From Streptomyces xantholiticus (GTDB taxonomy: Bacteria > Actinomycetota > Actinomycetes > Streptomycetales > Streptomycetaceae), in contig NZ_BMWB01000025.1 in assembly GCF_014651015.1 (NCBI RefSeq), positions 1 through 64,000 on the forward strand: a stretch of 64,000 nucleotides of DNA, given 5' to 3'. Shown piece by piece: positions 8,922 through 17,374 of the stretch (within the stretch, counting starts at the first letter, position 1; each line of letters begins with the position of its first letter). The notes beneath the pieces are model-generated. The model was given only the letters and a program-made list of their open reading frames with translations. It was not told the DNA's origin and made no database searches. Made by a program: the position numbers and the translations under genes.

Positions 8922-9080
8922 TCATCCGCCTCCGCCACCGCCGCTGGTGTTGTCTGCCCCGTAGTCCTGCTGTCGGCCCGGCTCCGAGCCTGGCCCCCAT
9001 TCGCTGTACCAGACGAGCCACGCCCCTATGAGCAACACGGTGACTGTAGCGACCAGCGATATCCACGCTCCGGCTCCCAT
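8922..9080 (-). CDS. 52-residue single-pass membrane peptide
   Basis: The frame from ATG 9080 to TGA 8922 encodes MGAGAWISLVATVTVLLIGA followed by WLVWYSEWG and a Gly-rich tail ending in six glycines. There is one transmembrane helix at about residues 5-24. High third-position GC supports coding; the ribosome-binding site is weak. Similar tiny membrane proteins with glycine tails are common in Streptomyces, function unknown. Confidence 0.5.
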   Translation of the reverse strand: MGAGAWISLVATVTVLLIGAWLVWYSEWGPGSEPGRQQDYGADNTSGGGGGG

Positions 9081-9390
9081 GCGTCGCAATTACCCACAAC
9101 TGCTTGCCCTCAATGCAAGAGCCCGGGCGATCTGCCTCGGAGACGCAGGGCGGGCGGGCCTGTGGGGACCCGCGGGGCCCACAGGCCGCCCGACGGACAG
9201 TCGGCGGACGAGCGCCGGGTGGTGAGGTTCGAGTCATCGTCCTCGTGACGGAAAGCCACTCCGGCATGCAACGCCGCTGCAGGGACCGAACACTGGGACT
9301 GCTGCCTGGAATCCCTGCCGCCTCGACGGGCGCCCGCTGGCGCGCCGCAATCCCTGGAGTCGGCGGACTGCTTGCCCTGCGGCGGAATTA
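9081..9390. other. Region without a supported gene
   Basis: About 310 bases between the small membrane peptide and a LuxR-type relic. The plus strand may contain further decayed regulator sequence, but I could not follow it in one frame. Confidence 0.4.
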
Positions 9391-9504
9391 AGTTCGAGGG
9401 CGCCGATGAGGCAGTCGATTACCATCTCAGCCACATCTACGCCAAACTGCACGTACGGTCCCGAGTGGAACTCGCCAGTCGCCTCGCCGTCACCGGCGAC
9501 TGAT
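9391..9504 (+). pseudogene. C-terminal relic of a LuxR-family regulator
   Basis: The plus frame ending at TGA 9502-9504 reads AVDYHLSHIYAKLHVRSRVE LASRLAVTGD, split here as the recognition and dimer helices of a LuxR/GerE HTH (pattern V-x-x-H-L-x-x-I-Y-x-K-L-x-V-x-S-R-x-E-L-A). Sequence upstream is out of frame and unrecognisable, so only the last about 35 residues of a larger regulator remain. Confidence 0.8.
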
Positions 9505-10079
9505 CAGCATTCCCGACGAACGACTCCTGGCGCTCGAAGCGTTCGTCGCCGTCGTTCGCGACTGCATCCACTGGGCTCCCCCTTGCCCAGTGCGGTGGGC
9601 AGGAGGTCGGCGAGGAGGCGTACGGCCACGGCGGCTGGTGACCGACAGGCCTGTCGAAGAGGTACGGGGCGGTGAAAGGCCGGCGATCAGGGCCTCGATA
9701 TGCGGGCGTTCCAGGAGGAGGACGTCGCCACAGTTCTCGGCCTGTCGTGGACCCTTTGTCCTCGACCGGCAAGACAAGAGCCTGCCGGGAGGCAGTCAAG
9801 CCGCTCGCGGCACAAGGCTGGTGGTTGTTCATTGCGCGGCCCAGGGCGGTCGGCAGTTCTGCTCTTTCCCTGGCATCCAGTTGCGCACCTCGGCGTTAGC
9901 GAAGGCCCAGAGCCGCAGGCGTTCCTCTCCCTCCAGGAGGGGTCCACCCGGCGTTTTGACACGTCCCAGTTCCCGCAGGCTTCTTGGCGCTTACTCTGTA
10001 GCGAGCAGCGCGATGCGGGCGATGTCTGCGCCCGAGTCTCCTGGCTTGGTCATGCCAGAGGCTCAGCAGAAAGGCGGGC
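9505..10079. other. Region without a supported gene
   Basis: About 575 bases. Frames on both strands are long because of GC content but show Arg/Pro/Ser-rich composition without domains. No repeats or hairpins were noted. Confidence 0.4.
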
Positions 10080-10481
10080 ATGTTTGACCGCTCCCGCGGC
10101 CGCTCCGTGCACGTGCCGGTGGGGCACGTTCTGCTGGCCGGCGGCTTCCGGCACGACACGAACCGGGGCCAACTGGTCGCCATCTCGTTCGGCTACGGTC
10201 GAGCGGTCAGCGCCGGCTGGCCCCCCACCCGGGCCACGGACAAACTCGCGCCGGAGAGCCACGCCTCGGCCCGCCGCATCAGGTGGACCGTGGACCCCTA
10301 CGGGAACTGGCTGGCCTTCGTCGATTCTTCTGAAGTCGGCGACGAGTGCACCGGATTGCTTCACGATGAGGAGGATGCCCGTGGGGTTCCTTCCGCATCC
10401 ACTTCCAGGGAAAGTCCACCACGAGGCTGCTGGGTGACCTGGACGCGCACCGGCACGTCGACGACGGAAGCGAGGTCCTGA
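10080..10481 (+). CDS. Hypothetical protein, 3' part doubtful
   Basis: The ATG at 10080 follows GAAAGG. Residues 1-82 (VHVPVGHVLLAGGFRHD, RRIRWTVDPYGNWLAFVDSS) look protein-like with high third-position GC. After about base 10325 the codon bias collapses and the frame runs through the 3' end of the convergent QueF-like gene, overlapping it by 121 bases. The original gene was probably truncated or frameshifted there. Family not recognised. Confidence 0.4.
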   Translation: MFDRSRGRSVHVPVGHVLLAGGFRHDTNRGQLVAISFGYGRAVSAGWPPTRATDKLAPESHASARRIRWTVDPYGNWLAFVDSSEVGDECTGLLHDEEDARGVPSASTSRESPPRGCWVTWTRTGTSTTEARS

Positions 10482-10786
10482 GCGACTTCTGCGGCGAGGT
10501 GTTCAGCAAATATGCCGCGATTGCGAAACCCGAAGAGGTACAGCTTGAGCGATTTATGCTCGATAGCACGCTCTCGAGGTCTGTAAGAAATGCGGATCGA
10601 ATAGACGTCGGGCTGCTCGGTCATGGGGCACAACGCGGTCAATTCGTTCGAGACAAATGCGATCTCGTTGATTCCGGGAGCGCTGGCGATCGTCTCGATC
10701 GCCTCGGGCCCGATGGAGCCGCGCACCGGCCGGCCCAGCAAAGTAAGCCCCTCGGTGACCCTCGAGGTCGACGCCTCGTCGCTCAT
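10361..10786 (-). CDS. queF: QueF-like nitrile oxidoreductase (7-cyano-7-deazaguanine reductase family)
   Basis: A 141-residue protein of the unimodular QueF type. Those enzymes reduce preQ0 to preQ1 with NADPH in 7-deazaguanine metabolism. Visible family features: the nucleophile in TALCPMTEQPD (Cys53, with Asp60), the substrate-binding Glu76 in EHKSLKLYL, the stretch FGFRNRGIFAEH with Glu95, and QPRGGLSLEVD near the end. ATG 10786 is preceded by AGGGGGA; an upstream ATG (10855) lacks this. No queC, queD, queE or tgt neighbours are present, so the reductase is an orphan here. It might serve tRNA modification, a 7-deazapurine metabolite or DNA modification; the sequence does not decide. Confidence 0.85.
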   Translation of the reverse strand: MSDEASTSRVTEGLTLLGRPVRGSIGPEAIETIASAPGINEIAFVSNELTALCPMTEQPDVYSIRISYRPRERAIEHKSLKLYLFGFRNRGIFAEHLAAEVAQDLASVVDVPVRVQVTQQPRGGLSLEVDAEGTPRASSSS

Positions 10787-11390
10787 TCCTGTCCCCCTGA
10801 ACTCGTCACCATGACACGGCGGATCTCGACCAGCATCCGGCGCCGACGTCTGCAATTGCCGACCGCCCCGGGCACTGCCCTACACCGGAGAGTCTCCGTC
10901 GTCGTCAGCACGCCTGGAGTCTAGTTGGGTGACCAGTTCCCAGCCAGGGCGCAGTGATGCGGGAACCGGCTTGGCGGGAGCGGCCGTGTATTCGCGAGCG
11001 AGCCCCCGTCCCTGCCCCAGTCCGGCGGCCCTCGCCCGACAGCCGCCTGTCCGATCGCCAAGCATAATTCGGGGCCCCTAGAGCCTTTGCTTCCGGGCCA
11101 CTTGAGCGAACACTGCCGGCGAGCCCGCCACACCCTCTCCACGGCTATCGCGTGGAAGAGGAGTGGGAGAGGAGCCGCCGGCGAGCATCGCGTCGGGCGT
11201 CTCCCCTCGATTCCGAGCATGTGTCTGCGGCTGCCAGGCCCCCGGTGCGAATGAGCGCGCAGCGCTCGGTCCGGGTAGCCGCGGAGCGCGTGTCCGGCAC
11301 AACATTCTCGGCAACAGGGTGCCCTGTTCGGGAGGCGGCGGCATGATGGTCCCGCGGTGAACCACTCTGGTCGCGGAGAGGAGCGGATCG
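10787..11390. other. Region without a supported gene
   Basis: About 600 bases upstream of the 59-residue acidic ORF and of the QueF-like gene, which reads away from it. It should contain both promoters. No coding frame, repeat or clear operator was recognised. Confidence 0.4.
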
Positions 11391-11570
11391 ATGACATCCA
11401 CGCAGGACGACGGGCCGGACACCGAGGAGGCGGCAGAGCCGCCGGAGCCCGTACCCCACCGGGAGACAACGGCCATGGACGGCCGGATTCCGGCAGCCCT
11501 ACTGGACTCGCTCGCGGGGGAACTCTCCTCGTACGCCTCCGACGGCGACGAAACCGCGGCCGACGCCTGA
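11391..11570 (+). CDS. 59-residue acidic protein
   Basis: ATG 11391 is preceded by GGAGAGGAG at good spacing, and the frame (MTSTQDDGPDTEEAAEPPEP... ending GDETAADA) uses GC-rich third positions. It is strongly acidic with a short helical segment IPAALLDSLAGELSSY at residues 33-48. Its stop codon ends one base before the stop codon of the convergent trypsin/NB-ARC gene. It could be a partner or regulator of that locus, or a peptide precursor; no modifying enzyme is adjacent. Family unknown. Confidence 0.6.
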   Translation: MTSTQDDGPDTEEAAEPPEPVPHRETTAMDGRIPAALLDSLAGELSSYASDGDETAADA

Positions 11571-11571
11571 C

Positions 11572-14500
11572 CTACGCCCAGCTATTGCCTCCGAGGCTGC
11601 TCTCCACCGCCGCGGCGGCTTCCTCGCCCCGGCGGTAGCCGATCTCCCGGGCCAGCTCGGAGGCTCGGCTGATCTCGTCCCAGGCGGCCTCCTCGTCGCT
11701 CACGTCCTGGTAGACACGGGCCAGGGCGATCCGGGCCTCCACCTCCGCGACCCGGTATCCGCCGTTGCCCGCCATCGCCAGCGCCTGGTCCGCGTCCCCA
11801 CGTGCGCTCGCGGACCGGCCCGTGGCCGCGGCCAGGCGGCATCGCGCGAGCAGCGAACCGATCAACACGTCCCGGCGGGTGATGCCGCGCGCAATGGCGT
11901 GGGCCGCTTCGAAGTGGGTCCGGGCCCGCTGCAGCGCCTCCGTCTCGGCGGGGGTGCGCGGGTCACTGTCCGGACCGCCGCGGGGCGGACCCGCCTCGTC
12001 CAGCGCCAGGTCCCCCAGTCCGATCAGGCAGGCGGCCTCGTCGGCGGTCCAGCCGGCCCGTCGGCAGACGGTCAGATTGGCCTCCAGGGCCCGGCGTGCG
12101 GCCGCGGCCCGTCCGGTCGTGCGCAGATGTTCCGCGTAATGGATGCCGCTCCAGCTGTACAGGAGGGGGATCGGGGTGAACTCCCGAGCCAGGCGCAGCG
12201 CGGACGCGAAGGCTTCCTCCGCGGCGTCGTGGTCGCCCCGATAGTGGTGCAGCGTGCCGCTCAGGGTCTCGGCGACCAGTTCGTCCTCACGGTCACCCGC
12301 CCGCCGTGCAAGTTCGAAGGCACTCTCGATGGCCTCCTCCGCGCCAGCCAACTGTCCGAGAGCCAAGTGCAGTTCGACCCGGTTCTGGCAGCTGACCGCA
12401 GCCTGGTGGTAGCGGCCGAGACCGCGGAAGGCCGCCTCGGCCCGGCGCAGTATGACCACCGCGTCCCACAGGCGCCCCAGCATCTGGAGACCGGTGGCGA
12501 CCTCGTGCAGGACCCAGCCGCGCATCTCCGGGTCACCGCCAGCCGTGAAGGGCTCGCGCCGGAAGTCGCCCCGCGGGAAGAAGTCGGTGAAGCAGGACAG
12601 GACCGTGTCGTACGCGCTGAGTTCACGGGTGATCAGGCCTCGATCGCCTGCGTACAGCTGGTCCGTGATGAGCAGATACGCCTCGGCGTACGCGCCGGAG
12701 CGGCACGCGTGATGGACGGCCTCGATCAGTGGATCGAGGCCGTCGAGTGTGGCAGGGGGGTCGGTGCGTGCGTCGGCGATGCGCATGTAGTAGCGCTTGG
12801 CCCACTCGTGGAGGCGGGTGTGGTCCACGCTGCTGCGCGCCGACTTGTAGTAGTAGTCGCGGATCAGGGGGTGGGTGCCGAGCCGGCCGCCCTGGTCGCG
12901 CCGCACCACCCGGGCGTCGACGAGATGAACCAGTGCGGCGGCATGGGCGACGGGCAGCGCCGAGCCGCACTGCACGTCCCCCTGCACGCCCTGCACGTCC
13001 TGGACGCTTTGCGCGTTCTGCGGGAGCACGGCCTCCAGAGCCTCCTCCCCCACCGGGGTGCGGAAGACGCTGAACCCGATGAGCAGTTCGCGCTCGTTCT
13101 CCGACAGCCACGCGTCGTACTCCCTCAGGATGCGCCGTACCAGCTCCCCGCGGGGCAGGGCCGGATCCGGTCGCGGCAAGGTGGCGACCCGGCGCACGTC
13201 ACCTCCGTACCGCTTGACCAGATAGGCCGCGATCAGGCTGAGGGTGAGCGCGTGCCCGCCCCACTGGTGGGCCACCCGCTCGAGTGCCGCGTCGGAGCCG
13301 CGTACCCCCAGCGTCGCCAGGAGTTCACGGCCCGCCTGGGCGGTCAGCGAGGGGACGTCGATCTGCCGGTGGGTCACGAAGGAGATGAGGTCGACCACTG
13401 GTGCACGCGAGGTGATCAGGCAGAAGGACGGGTGGCCGGGTGTGGCGAAGAAGGTGAGGAAATCCCGCAGATCCGGGCTGAGTATGGCCCCGTAGTGGTC
13501 GCCGCGCTGCTCCTGTACGGCTTCGAGCCCGTCCAGCACGAAGATGTACGGCTGGGTGCTCAGCAGCGAGGCGATGATCTCGGCGCGGGCCCGTCCGTCG
13601 CCGCAGTCCTCGGAGGTGATCCGGCCGCCGCTGACGTAGTCGAGCGCGGCTTCCAGGAAGTCGTCTGCCCCGGAGCGTTCGGCGAAGGTCCACCAGAAGA
13701 TGCGGGACGGCTGCGCGTCCTGGTCGGCGTCGACCCGGGCCGCTCTGCGCCGGCTTTCGAGCCACTGGCGGGCGATGGTGGTCTTGCCCTCGCCGCCGAA
13801 GCCGATCAGCCCGACGACCAAGGTCTCCGGGTCGTCCGCCACCCGGTCGGTCTCGGCGAGGAGCGCTTCACGCCCCACCCACTCGTTCAGCAAGGCGGGC
13901 GCGTCCTCCAGCCGGTGGGACCGCGGCAGCTGAACCCTGCGGAGTAGTTCGTCGTCCATCTGAGGCGGTTCCGCATGCTGCATCGGCAACGGGTCGGCCC
14001 GGATGACCAGCGAGAACGGCGGGAAGGTGACGAGGTGGGCGTTGACCGCCCAGGCGGTGTCGCGGTCCTCGGCCGCTCCCGACGAGCCCCATTTCTCGGA
14101 GACCATGCCGACGACCAGGTTGCGCACGCGGTCGAGCACCGGGGCTCCGCTCATGCCCTCGGCGATGCCCGCCGACCGGAGCTGGACGGGCTCCTTCAGC
14201 AGGGCGTGACCCTCCGGAGCCTCGATCTCGCCCATGATCGTCCCCTGGGCGAGGAGCCCTTGGTACTTGCCCAGCCTGCGGTACCCGTAGCCGATGAACT
14301 CGTTCCATGCAGATGCTGCGGCATCGCCGAGTACGGCCACTCGGCTGTTGGGGATCGGGGTCTCAGTCTTGAGGCAGACGATGTCGTCGTCGTTGTCCTG
14401 GCAATAGGCGACCACCCTGGCCCGGCGGGTGACGGCCTTCCAGTGGTCCACGGCCGGGAAGTGGATGTCGACCTCCGGAGGCTCGGACGCCCGTACGTCC

Positions 14501-14667
14501 AGCCCGCCCGCCTCCAGTACGTGGCGGCAGGTGACCACGAGCCCCCGGCTCGCGATGGCCACGCCGCTGCCCAACGTCTCCCCGCTGTCGGAGAGAGCGA
14601 CCCTTACGGTAATGAGCCTTACATTCTGCAGTCTGACCTGGTATCCGGAGTTCGGCTCTCCCGTCAT
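11572..14667 (-). CDS. Trypsin-like protease / NB-ARC STAND ATPase / TPR protein
   Basis: A 1031-residue protein with three parts. Residues 1-215 are a trypsin-fold protease: TCRHV (His49), DDDIVCLK (Asp95) and GMSGAP (Ser173) give a complete triad. Residues 260-520 are an NB-ARC ATPase with P-loop GFGGEGKTT (289-297), Walker B YIFVLDGLEAV (374-384) and CLITSR (416-421), then a winged-helix region. Residues 620-1020 are TPR-like helical repeats (for example GDHDAAEEAFASALRLA). This effector-switch-sensor order is that of prokaryotic STAND conflict proteins, in which oligomerisation would release proteolysis. Its ATG overlaps the TGA of the upstream Trypco1-like gene (ATGA), so the pair is translationally coupled. 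No signal peptide; cytoplasmic. Confidence 0.93.
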   Translation of the reverse strand: MTGEPNSGYQVRLQNVRLITVRVALSDSGETLGSGVAIASRGLVVTCRHVLEAGGLDVRASEPPEVDIHFPAVDHWKAVTRRARVVAYCQDNDDDIVCLKTETPIPNSRVAVLGDAAASAWNEFIGYGYRRLGKYQGLLAQGTIMGEIEAPEGHALLKEPVQLRSAGIAEGMSGAPVLDRVRNLVVGMVSEKWGSSGAAEDRDTAWAVNAHLVTFPPFSLVIRADPLPMQHAEPPQMDDELLRRVQLPRSHRLEDAPALLNEWVGREALLAETDRVADDPETLVVGLIGFGGEGKTTIARQWLESRRRAARVDADQDAQPSRIFWWTFAERSGADDFLEAALDYVSGGRITSEDCGDGRARAEIIASLLSTQPYIFVLDGLEAVQEQRGDHYGAILSPDLRDFLTFFATPGHPSFCLITSRAPVVDLISFVTHRQIDVPSLTAQAGRELLATLGVRGSDAALERVAHQWGGHALTLSLIAAYLVKRYGGDVRRVATLPRPDPALPRGELVRRILREYDAWLSENERELLIGFSVFRTPVGEEALEAVLPQNAQSVQDVQGVQGDVQCGSALPVAHAAALVHLVDARVVRRDQGGRLGTHPLIRDYYYKSARSSVDHTRLHEWAKRYYMRIADARTDPPATLDGLDPLIEAVHHACRSGAYAEAYLLITDQLYAGDRGLITRELSAYDTVLSCFTDFFPRGDFRREPFTAGGDPEMRGWVLHEVATGLQMLGRLWDAVVILRRAEAAFRGLGRYHQAAVSCQNRVELHLALGQLAGAEEAIESAFELARRAGDREDELVAETLSGTLHHYRGDHDAAEEAFASALRLAREFTPIPLLYSWSGIHYAEHLRTTGRAAAARRALEANLTVCRRAGWTADEAACLIGLGDLALDEAGPPRGGPDSDPRTPAETEALQRARTHFEAAHAIARGITRRDVLIGSLLARCRLAAATGRSASARGDADQALAMAGNGGYRVAEVEARIALARVYQDVSDEEAAWDEISRASELAREIGYRRGEEAAAAVESSLGGNSWA

Positions 14668-15014
14668 GGACTGTCCGCGCTCCAGGTGAGCCGCACCGTG
14701 AGCGCCGCGCCGACACCCGCCTTGGCGATCATCGCGCCGCTCTCGGCGTCCAACGTGATACCGAACTCGACCTCCACCTCGTCCGGCCGTCGCGGCAGCG
14801 TGCCGACTGCTGCATTGACCCGCTGTGCCATGGAACGGATGGTTCCCATGGCGGCGTTCACCGCGTCCTCCGAGCGGCGGAGCAGGTCGGCGGGACCGAC
14901 CGCGACCTGCCTGATGCCGCGCCCCGGCGGGAATTCGACGAGTAACCGGCCGTCGTCCGGTGTGAGGTCGTCGCCGTCCGACTCGGTTGGCGCCGTGCCG
15001 TCCTGCCCAGTCAT
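14664..15014 (-). CDS. Trypco1-like (CU044_2847 family) protein
   Basis: A 116-residue protein. ATG 15014 is preceded by GGGGGAG. After a disordered acidic N-terminus it shows the family pattern LLVEFPPGRGIRQVAVG, a helical middle, then DEVEVEFGITLDAESGAMIA and ALTVRLTW at the C-terminus. This small domain is known to co-occur with trypsin-like proteases of predicted conflict systems, and here it directly precedes one with a 4-base overlap. It probably regulates or is cleaved by the protease partner; the exact role is not established. Confidence 0.85.
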   Translation of the reverse strand: MTGQDGTAPTESDGDDLTPDDGRLLVEFPPGRGIRQVAVGPADLLRRSEDAVNAAMGTIRSMAQRVNAAVGTLPRRPDEVEVEFGITLDAESGAMIAKAGVGAALTVRLTWSADSP

Positions 15015-15172
15015 CAAGGCTCCCCCTGCTCCGGATCGGCCGATCGGCGATCCCCTGTCTGTTTTGCCCGCACCATGAAAGACTTCAACTCGTCGATCCC
15101 GCAGGAAAACTGGAATTTTGTCCGGCGCGGGGCCCCTTGTCCGAAGGGTCCGGCACTGGAGAGTTGGTTGTG

Positions 15173-15300
15173 TGACCCTCCCCACCATCGATCTGCGACC
15201 TTGGTTCGCCGAAGACCCCGTGGCCGTGCCCAGATCGCCCGGGTCGTCGACCGGGCCCTGCTCTCCGTGGACACGGGCCGGGTGGTGCTGCGGTCGAGGC
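15173..15300 (+). pseudogene. N-terminal relic of a 2-oxoglutarate/Fe(II) oxygenase
   Basis: VTLPTIDLRPWFAEDPV begins in one frame and ARAQIARVVDRALLSVDTGR continues in another, matching the start of isopenicillin-N-synthase-like oxygenases (P-x-I-D-L then a helix ending before G-F). The catalytic His-x-Asp region is missing. Inactive shard. Confidence 0.55.
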
Positions 15301-15329
15301 GCGGCACCGAGATGCTTCGGCGTTTCCGG

Positions 15330-15430
15330 AGATTGGGGCTGGGGCCGCGCAGGCACCGGATGCGACCTCGCTGGACGGCGAGCTGGTCGTATGGGACGCC
15401 GCGGGTCGTCTCGCCTTCGAGCGGCGGGTC
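15330..15430 (+). pseudogene. Internal relic of an ATP-dependent DNA ligase
   Basis: PEIGAGAAQAPDATSLDG followed by ELVVWDAAGRLAFER is the adenylation-domain segment with the D-G-E-L-V motif of actinobacterial ATP-dependent DNA ligases. Flanks are unrelated. An N-terminal ligase shard with the K-F-D-G motif lies at 39985-40090. Confidence 0.75.
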
Positions 15431-15456
15431 CCGACTGTCGGTGGTGTGATGGCTCC

Positions 15457-15687
15457 ATGCGGCTTGAGCACTGTGTGACCAGGAACCACATCGGGGTGTG
15501 GAATGAACGCGTGCTGCCGCCGTTGCCGGAACGGATCACGTTCTGGCCGGTGCTGCGTGGCTCTTTCTTGCCGCTCCTGGTCTGGGCTGGCGTGACGTGC
15601 TTCGTGTACTTCGTCTACGACCCAGTTGCAGCCAGCAGCGGGAGCAATAGTCAAGACCTGTGGATCAAGCCCGTGGCAGCCCAATGA
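15457..15687 (+). CDS. Hypothetical 76-residue membrane protein or relic
   Basis: ATG 15457 begins MRLEHCVTRNHIGVWNERVL and contains one hydrophobic helix (FLPLLVWAGVTCFVYFVYD, residues 37-55). No good ribosome-binding site, and it lies among gene shards, so it may itself be a piece of a larger gene. Family not recognised. Confidence 0.35.
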   Translation: MRLEHCVTRNHIGVWNERVLPPLPERITFWPVLRGSFLPLLVWAGVTCFVYFVYDPVAASSGSNSQDLWIKPVAAQ

Positions 15688-15716
15688 GCATGGCGATCTC
15701 GTTCGTCGGCCATGGT

Positions 15717-16010
15717 TCAGTCTTCGGTCATGGACCAGGTCTCCCAGACCAAGTCCAGGCGTCGGTACGCGTCGTCGAACCAGGCGTCGGCCAGTGGGAC
15801 GGTGACCGTCACTGTCGTCAGGGACATGGAGTAGTCCTTGATCGTGATCTGGCACCGGTCGTCGTCTTCGTCGAGTTCGATGAACAGCCACGGGGCGCGT
15901 CTTCCCTCGCGCCAGGCGATGTCCTGGCCCGCGTCGAGCGAGTCCAGAGCCTGTTGCCACTGCCGCAAGTCCTCGGGAGAGATCCAGGTCTTGAGGGTGC
16001 CACGGACGAA
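15717..16010 (-). pseudogene. DUF5959-type protein, 5' truncated
   Basis: The minus strand carries FVRGTLKTWISPEDLRQWQQ, ALDAGQDIAWRE-like sequence, DDDRCQITIKDYSMSLTTV and PLADAWFDDAYRRLDLVWET, the C-terminal two thirds of a DUF5959-like protein. A stop codon at about 16029-16031 interrupts the frame before any plausible native N-terminus; a TTG at 15968 could start an 83-residue product. I regard it as truncated. Confidence 0.6.
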
Positions 16011-16014
16011 CGGC

Positions 16015-16255
16015 GTATCGAGTGATAGTCAGGTACCCGTCACGGGTGTTGCCCGTGCTGCAGTTGCTGGAATCACGGCACGGCGCGTCGTACTGGACGC
16101 CGCGAACCTTCGGAGGAGTATTCTGTGGCCTGGGCCGGACCGGCGGTCAGCGCGGCGAGTGCGCCGGCTGTGAGGACGGCGGCGATGGCGGCATGGGTGT
16201 ACGCAAGATGTAGGTCCCACCTCAAGAGTGCTGATGAGCGGCAGAAGCCCAACAC
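16015..16255 (-). pseudogene. Relic of a secreted lamin-tail-domain protein
   Basis: The minus strand encodes a signal-peptide-like segment (AAIAAVLTAGALAALTAGPA, then QATEYSSEG), then after a frameshift VRGVQYDAPCRDSSNCSTGN and TRDGYLTITRY, matching the start of lamin-tail domains of secreted streptomycete proteins (pattern V-x-Y-D-A-P-G-x-D). It ends where the DUF5959 fragment begins. Confidence 0.5.
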
Positions 16256-16544
16256 GAGCCGCTCGTTACGGTTTCAAGGTCCTACCCCGGACATCTACCG
16301 GCACGGTGTATCGCAGCCGGACGGGCGGGACTTCGAGGCGTTCCGTACGGGAGTCCGCAGGGAGACGGCGGGGAGACTCCCTCGAGGGACTGGCCAGAAG
16401 TGCGGTGGGTCGTACCGGACGTCGGCCGGTACAAGGGCAACAAGGGCAGGCCGGCCCCGGCCAACAGCGGAGGCCGGCGCACCGAACGAGCTCCGGCCGC
16501 GCCGGCCAGAGCCCTCCAAGGTGGCGAGCAGCGCGCAAGCAGCG

Positions 16545-16745
16545 GCACACCGTTACCCGGATCTTTCACCGCCTGGTCGAGGAGCGTGGGGCGGACGTCT
16601 CCTCCGGGATGGTTCCGCTACTACGTCGCCGGCCGGAAGCCGGAGATCCTGGCTGCGTCCGGCAAAACACCCTTGGAGCCTTTCGTTCCGCAGACCCCTC
16701 AGGCCGGTCTGGCGGCGGAAGTCGACTTCGGCGACGCGCCGTGCG
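16545..16745 (+). mobile_element. IS21-family transposase (IstA) fragment
   Basis: RKQRHTVTRIFHRLVEERGA and, in the next frame, RYYVAGRKPEILAASGK, PFVPQTPQAGLAAEVDFGD match the N-terminal half of actinobacterial IstA just before its DDE domain. Frameshifted and truncated. Confidence 0.75.
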
Positions 16746-16781
16746 ACCGCTGCTGCCTACGCTCCCCCCACGGATGCCTTG

Positions 16782-17180
16782 GTGCTGACGGTCTTCCTCA
16801 TCACGTCCACGGCCGTCGCCGGCTATCTTCTGCGTCGCGCATGGCGCTCCTGGTGTCTGATCCGGCGCGGGATACGGACCACTGGACGTGTCCTGTACGT
16901 CCGAGAGGACACGGACGGCGACGGGGACCCCAAGTACATCCCCGTGATCACCTTTCACAGGGCGGACGGTACGGAGTGCGAGGCCGAGCCGGCCGACGGA
17001 ACCCCGAACAGCCGTCTGCTCTTCCCCGGACAGACATGGAACATCCGCCACCACCCGGCCTGGCCCTCGAAGATCTACATCGAACACTACGACTCGCCCG
17101 AGATGGAGATCATGCTCGGGCTCGTCGCCCTTCTTCTCCTAGTGGCCGCAGCGACCATCCTCGGGCACCTGCTGCTCTGA
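16782..17180 (+). CDS. DUF3592-type membrane protein
   Basis: About 132 residues from GTG 16782 (TTG 16779 also possible). A first helix VFLITSTAVAGYLLRRAW, an extracellular or cytoplasmic beta domain with GRVLYVREDTDGDGDPKYI and PVITFHRADGTECEAE, and a C-terminal helix (IMLGLVALLLLVAAATILGH). This helix-beta-helix layout is that of DUF3592 proteins, function unknown. It is intact although it sits between IS21 and IS5 relics, which may have replaced its upstream region. Confidence 0.7.
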   Translation: MLTVFLITSTAVAGYLLRRAWRSWCLIRRGIRTTGRVLYVREDTDGDGDPKYIPVITFHRADGTECEAEPADGTPNSRLLFPGQTWNIRHHPAWPSKIYIEHYDSPEMEIMLGLVALLLLVAAATILGHLLL

Positions 17181-17374
17181 ACCACTCCTCATCCCCGGAG
17201 ACAAGCGGGGTTCACATGACCCGAAGTCTCAACCAGCTGGGCGCGTTCATCGACCAGCGGGATTACCGGTCGCGTACATCCCGGCCAGGGCACACCCCCG
17301 AACTACCCGCGCACGCAGGCGGAGACGACGTCTCGCTAAAGACGTTGGACGGCTCACTCTCCGTCGGCGGCAAA

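Noticed and set aside
11391..11570. Graspetide or other RiPP precursor
   Set aside because: The acidic peptide could look like one, but no ATP-grasp, radical SAM or other modifying enzyme lies nearby.
11899..13947. A 682-codon plus-strand open frame
   Set aside because: It lies entirely opposite the trypsin/NB-ARC gene, whose motifs are unmistakable. Its composition is that of the antisense of high-GC codons.
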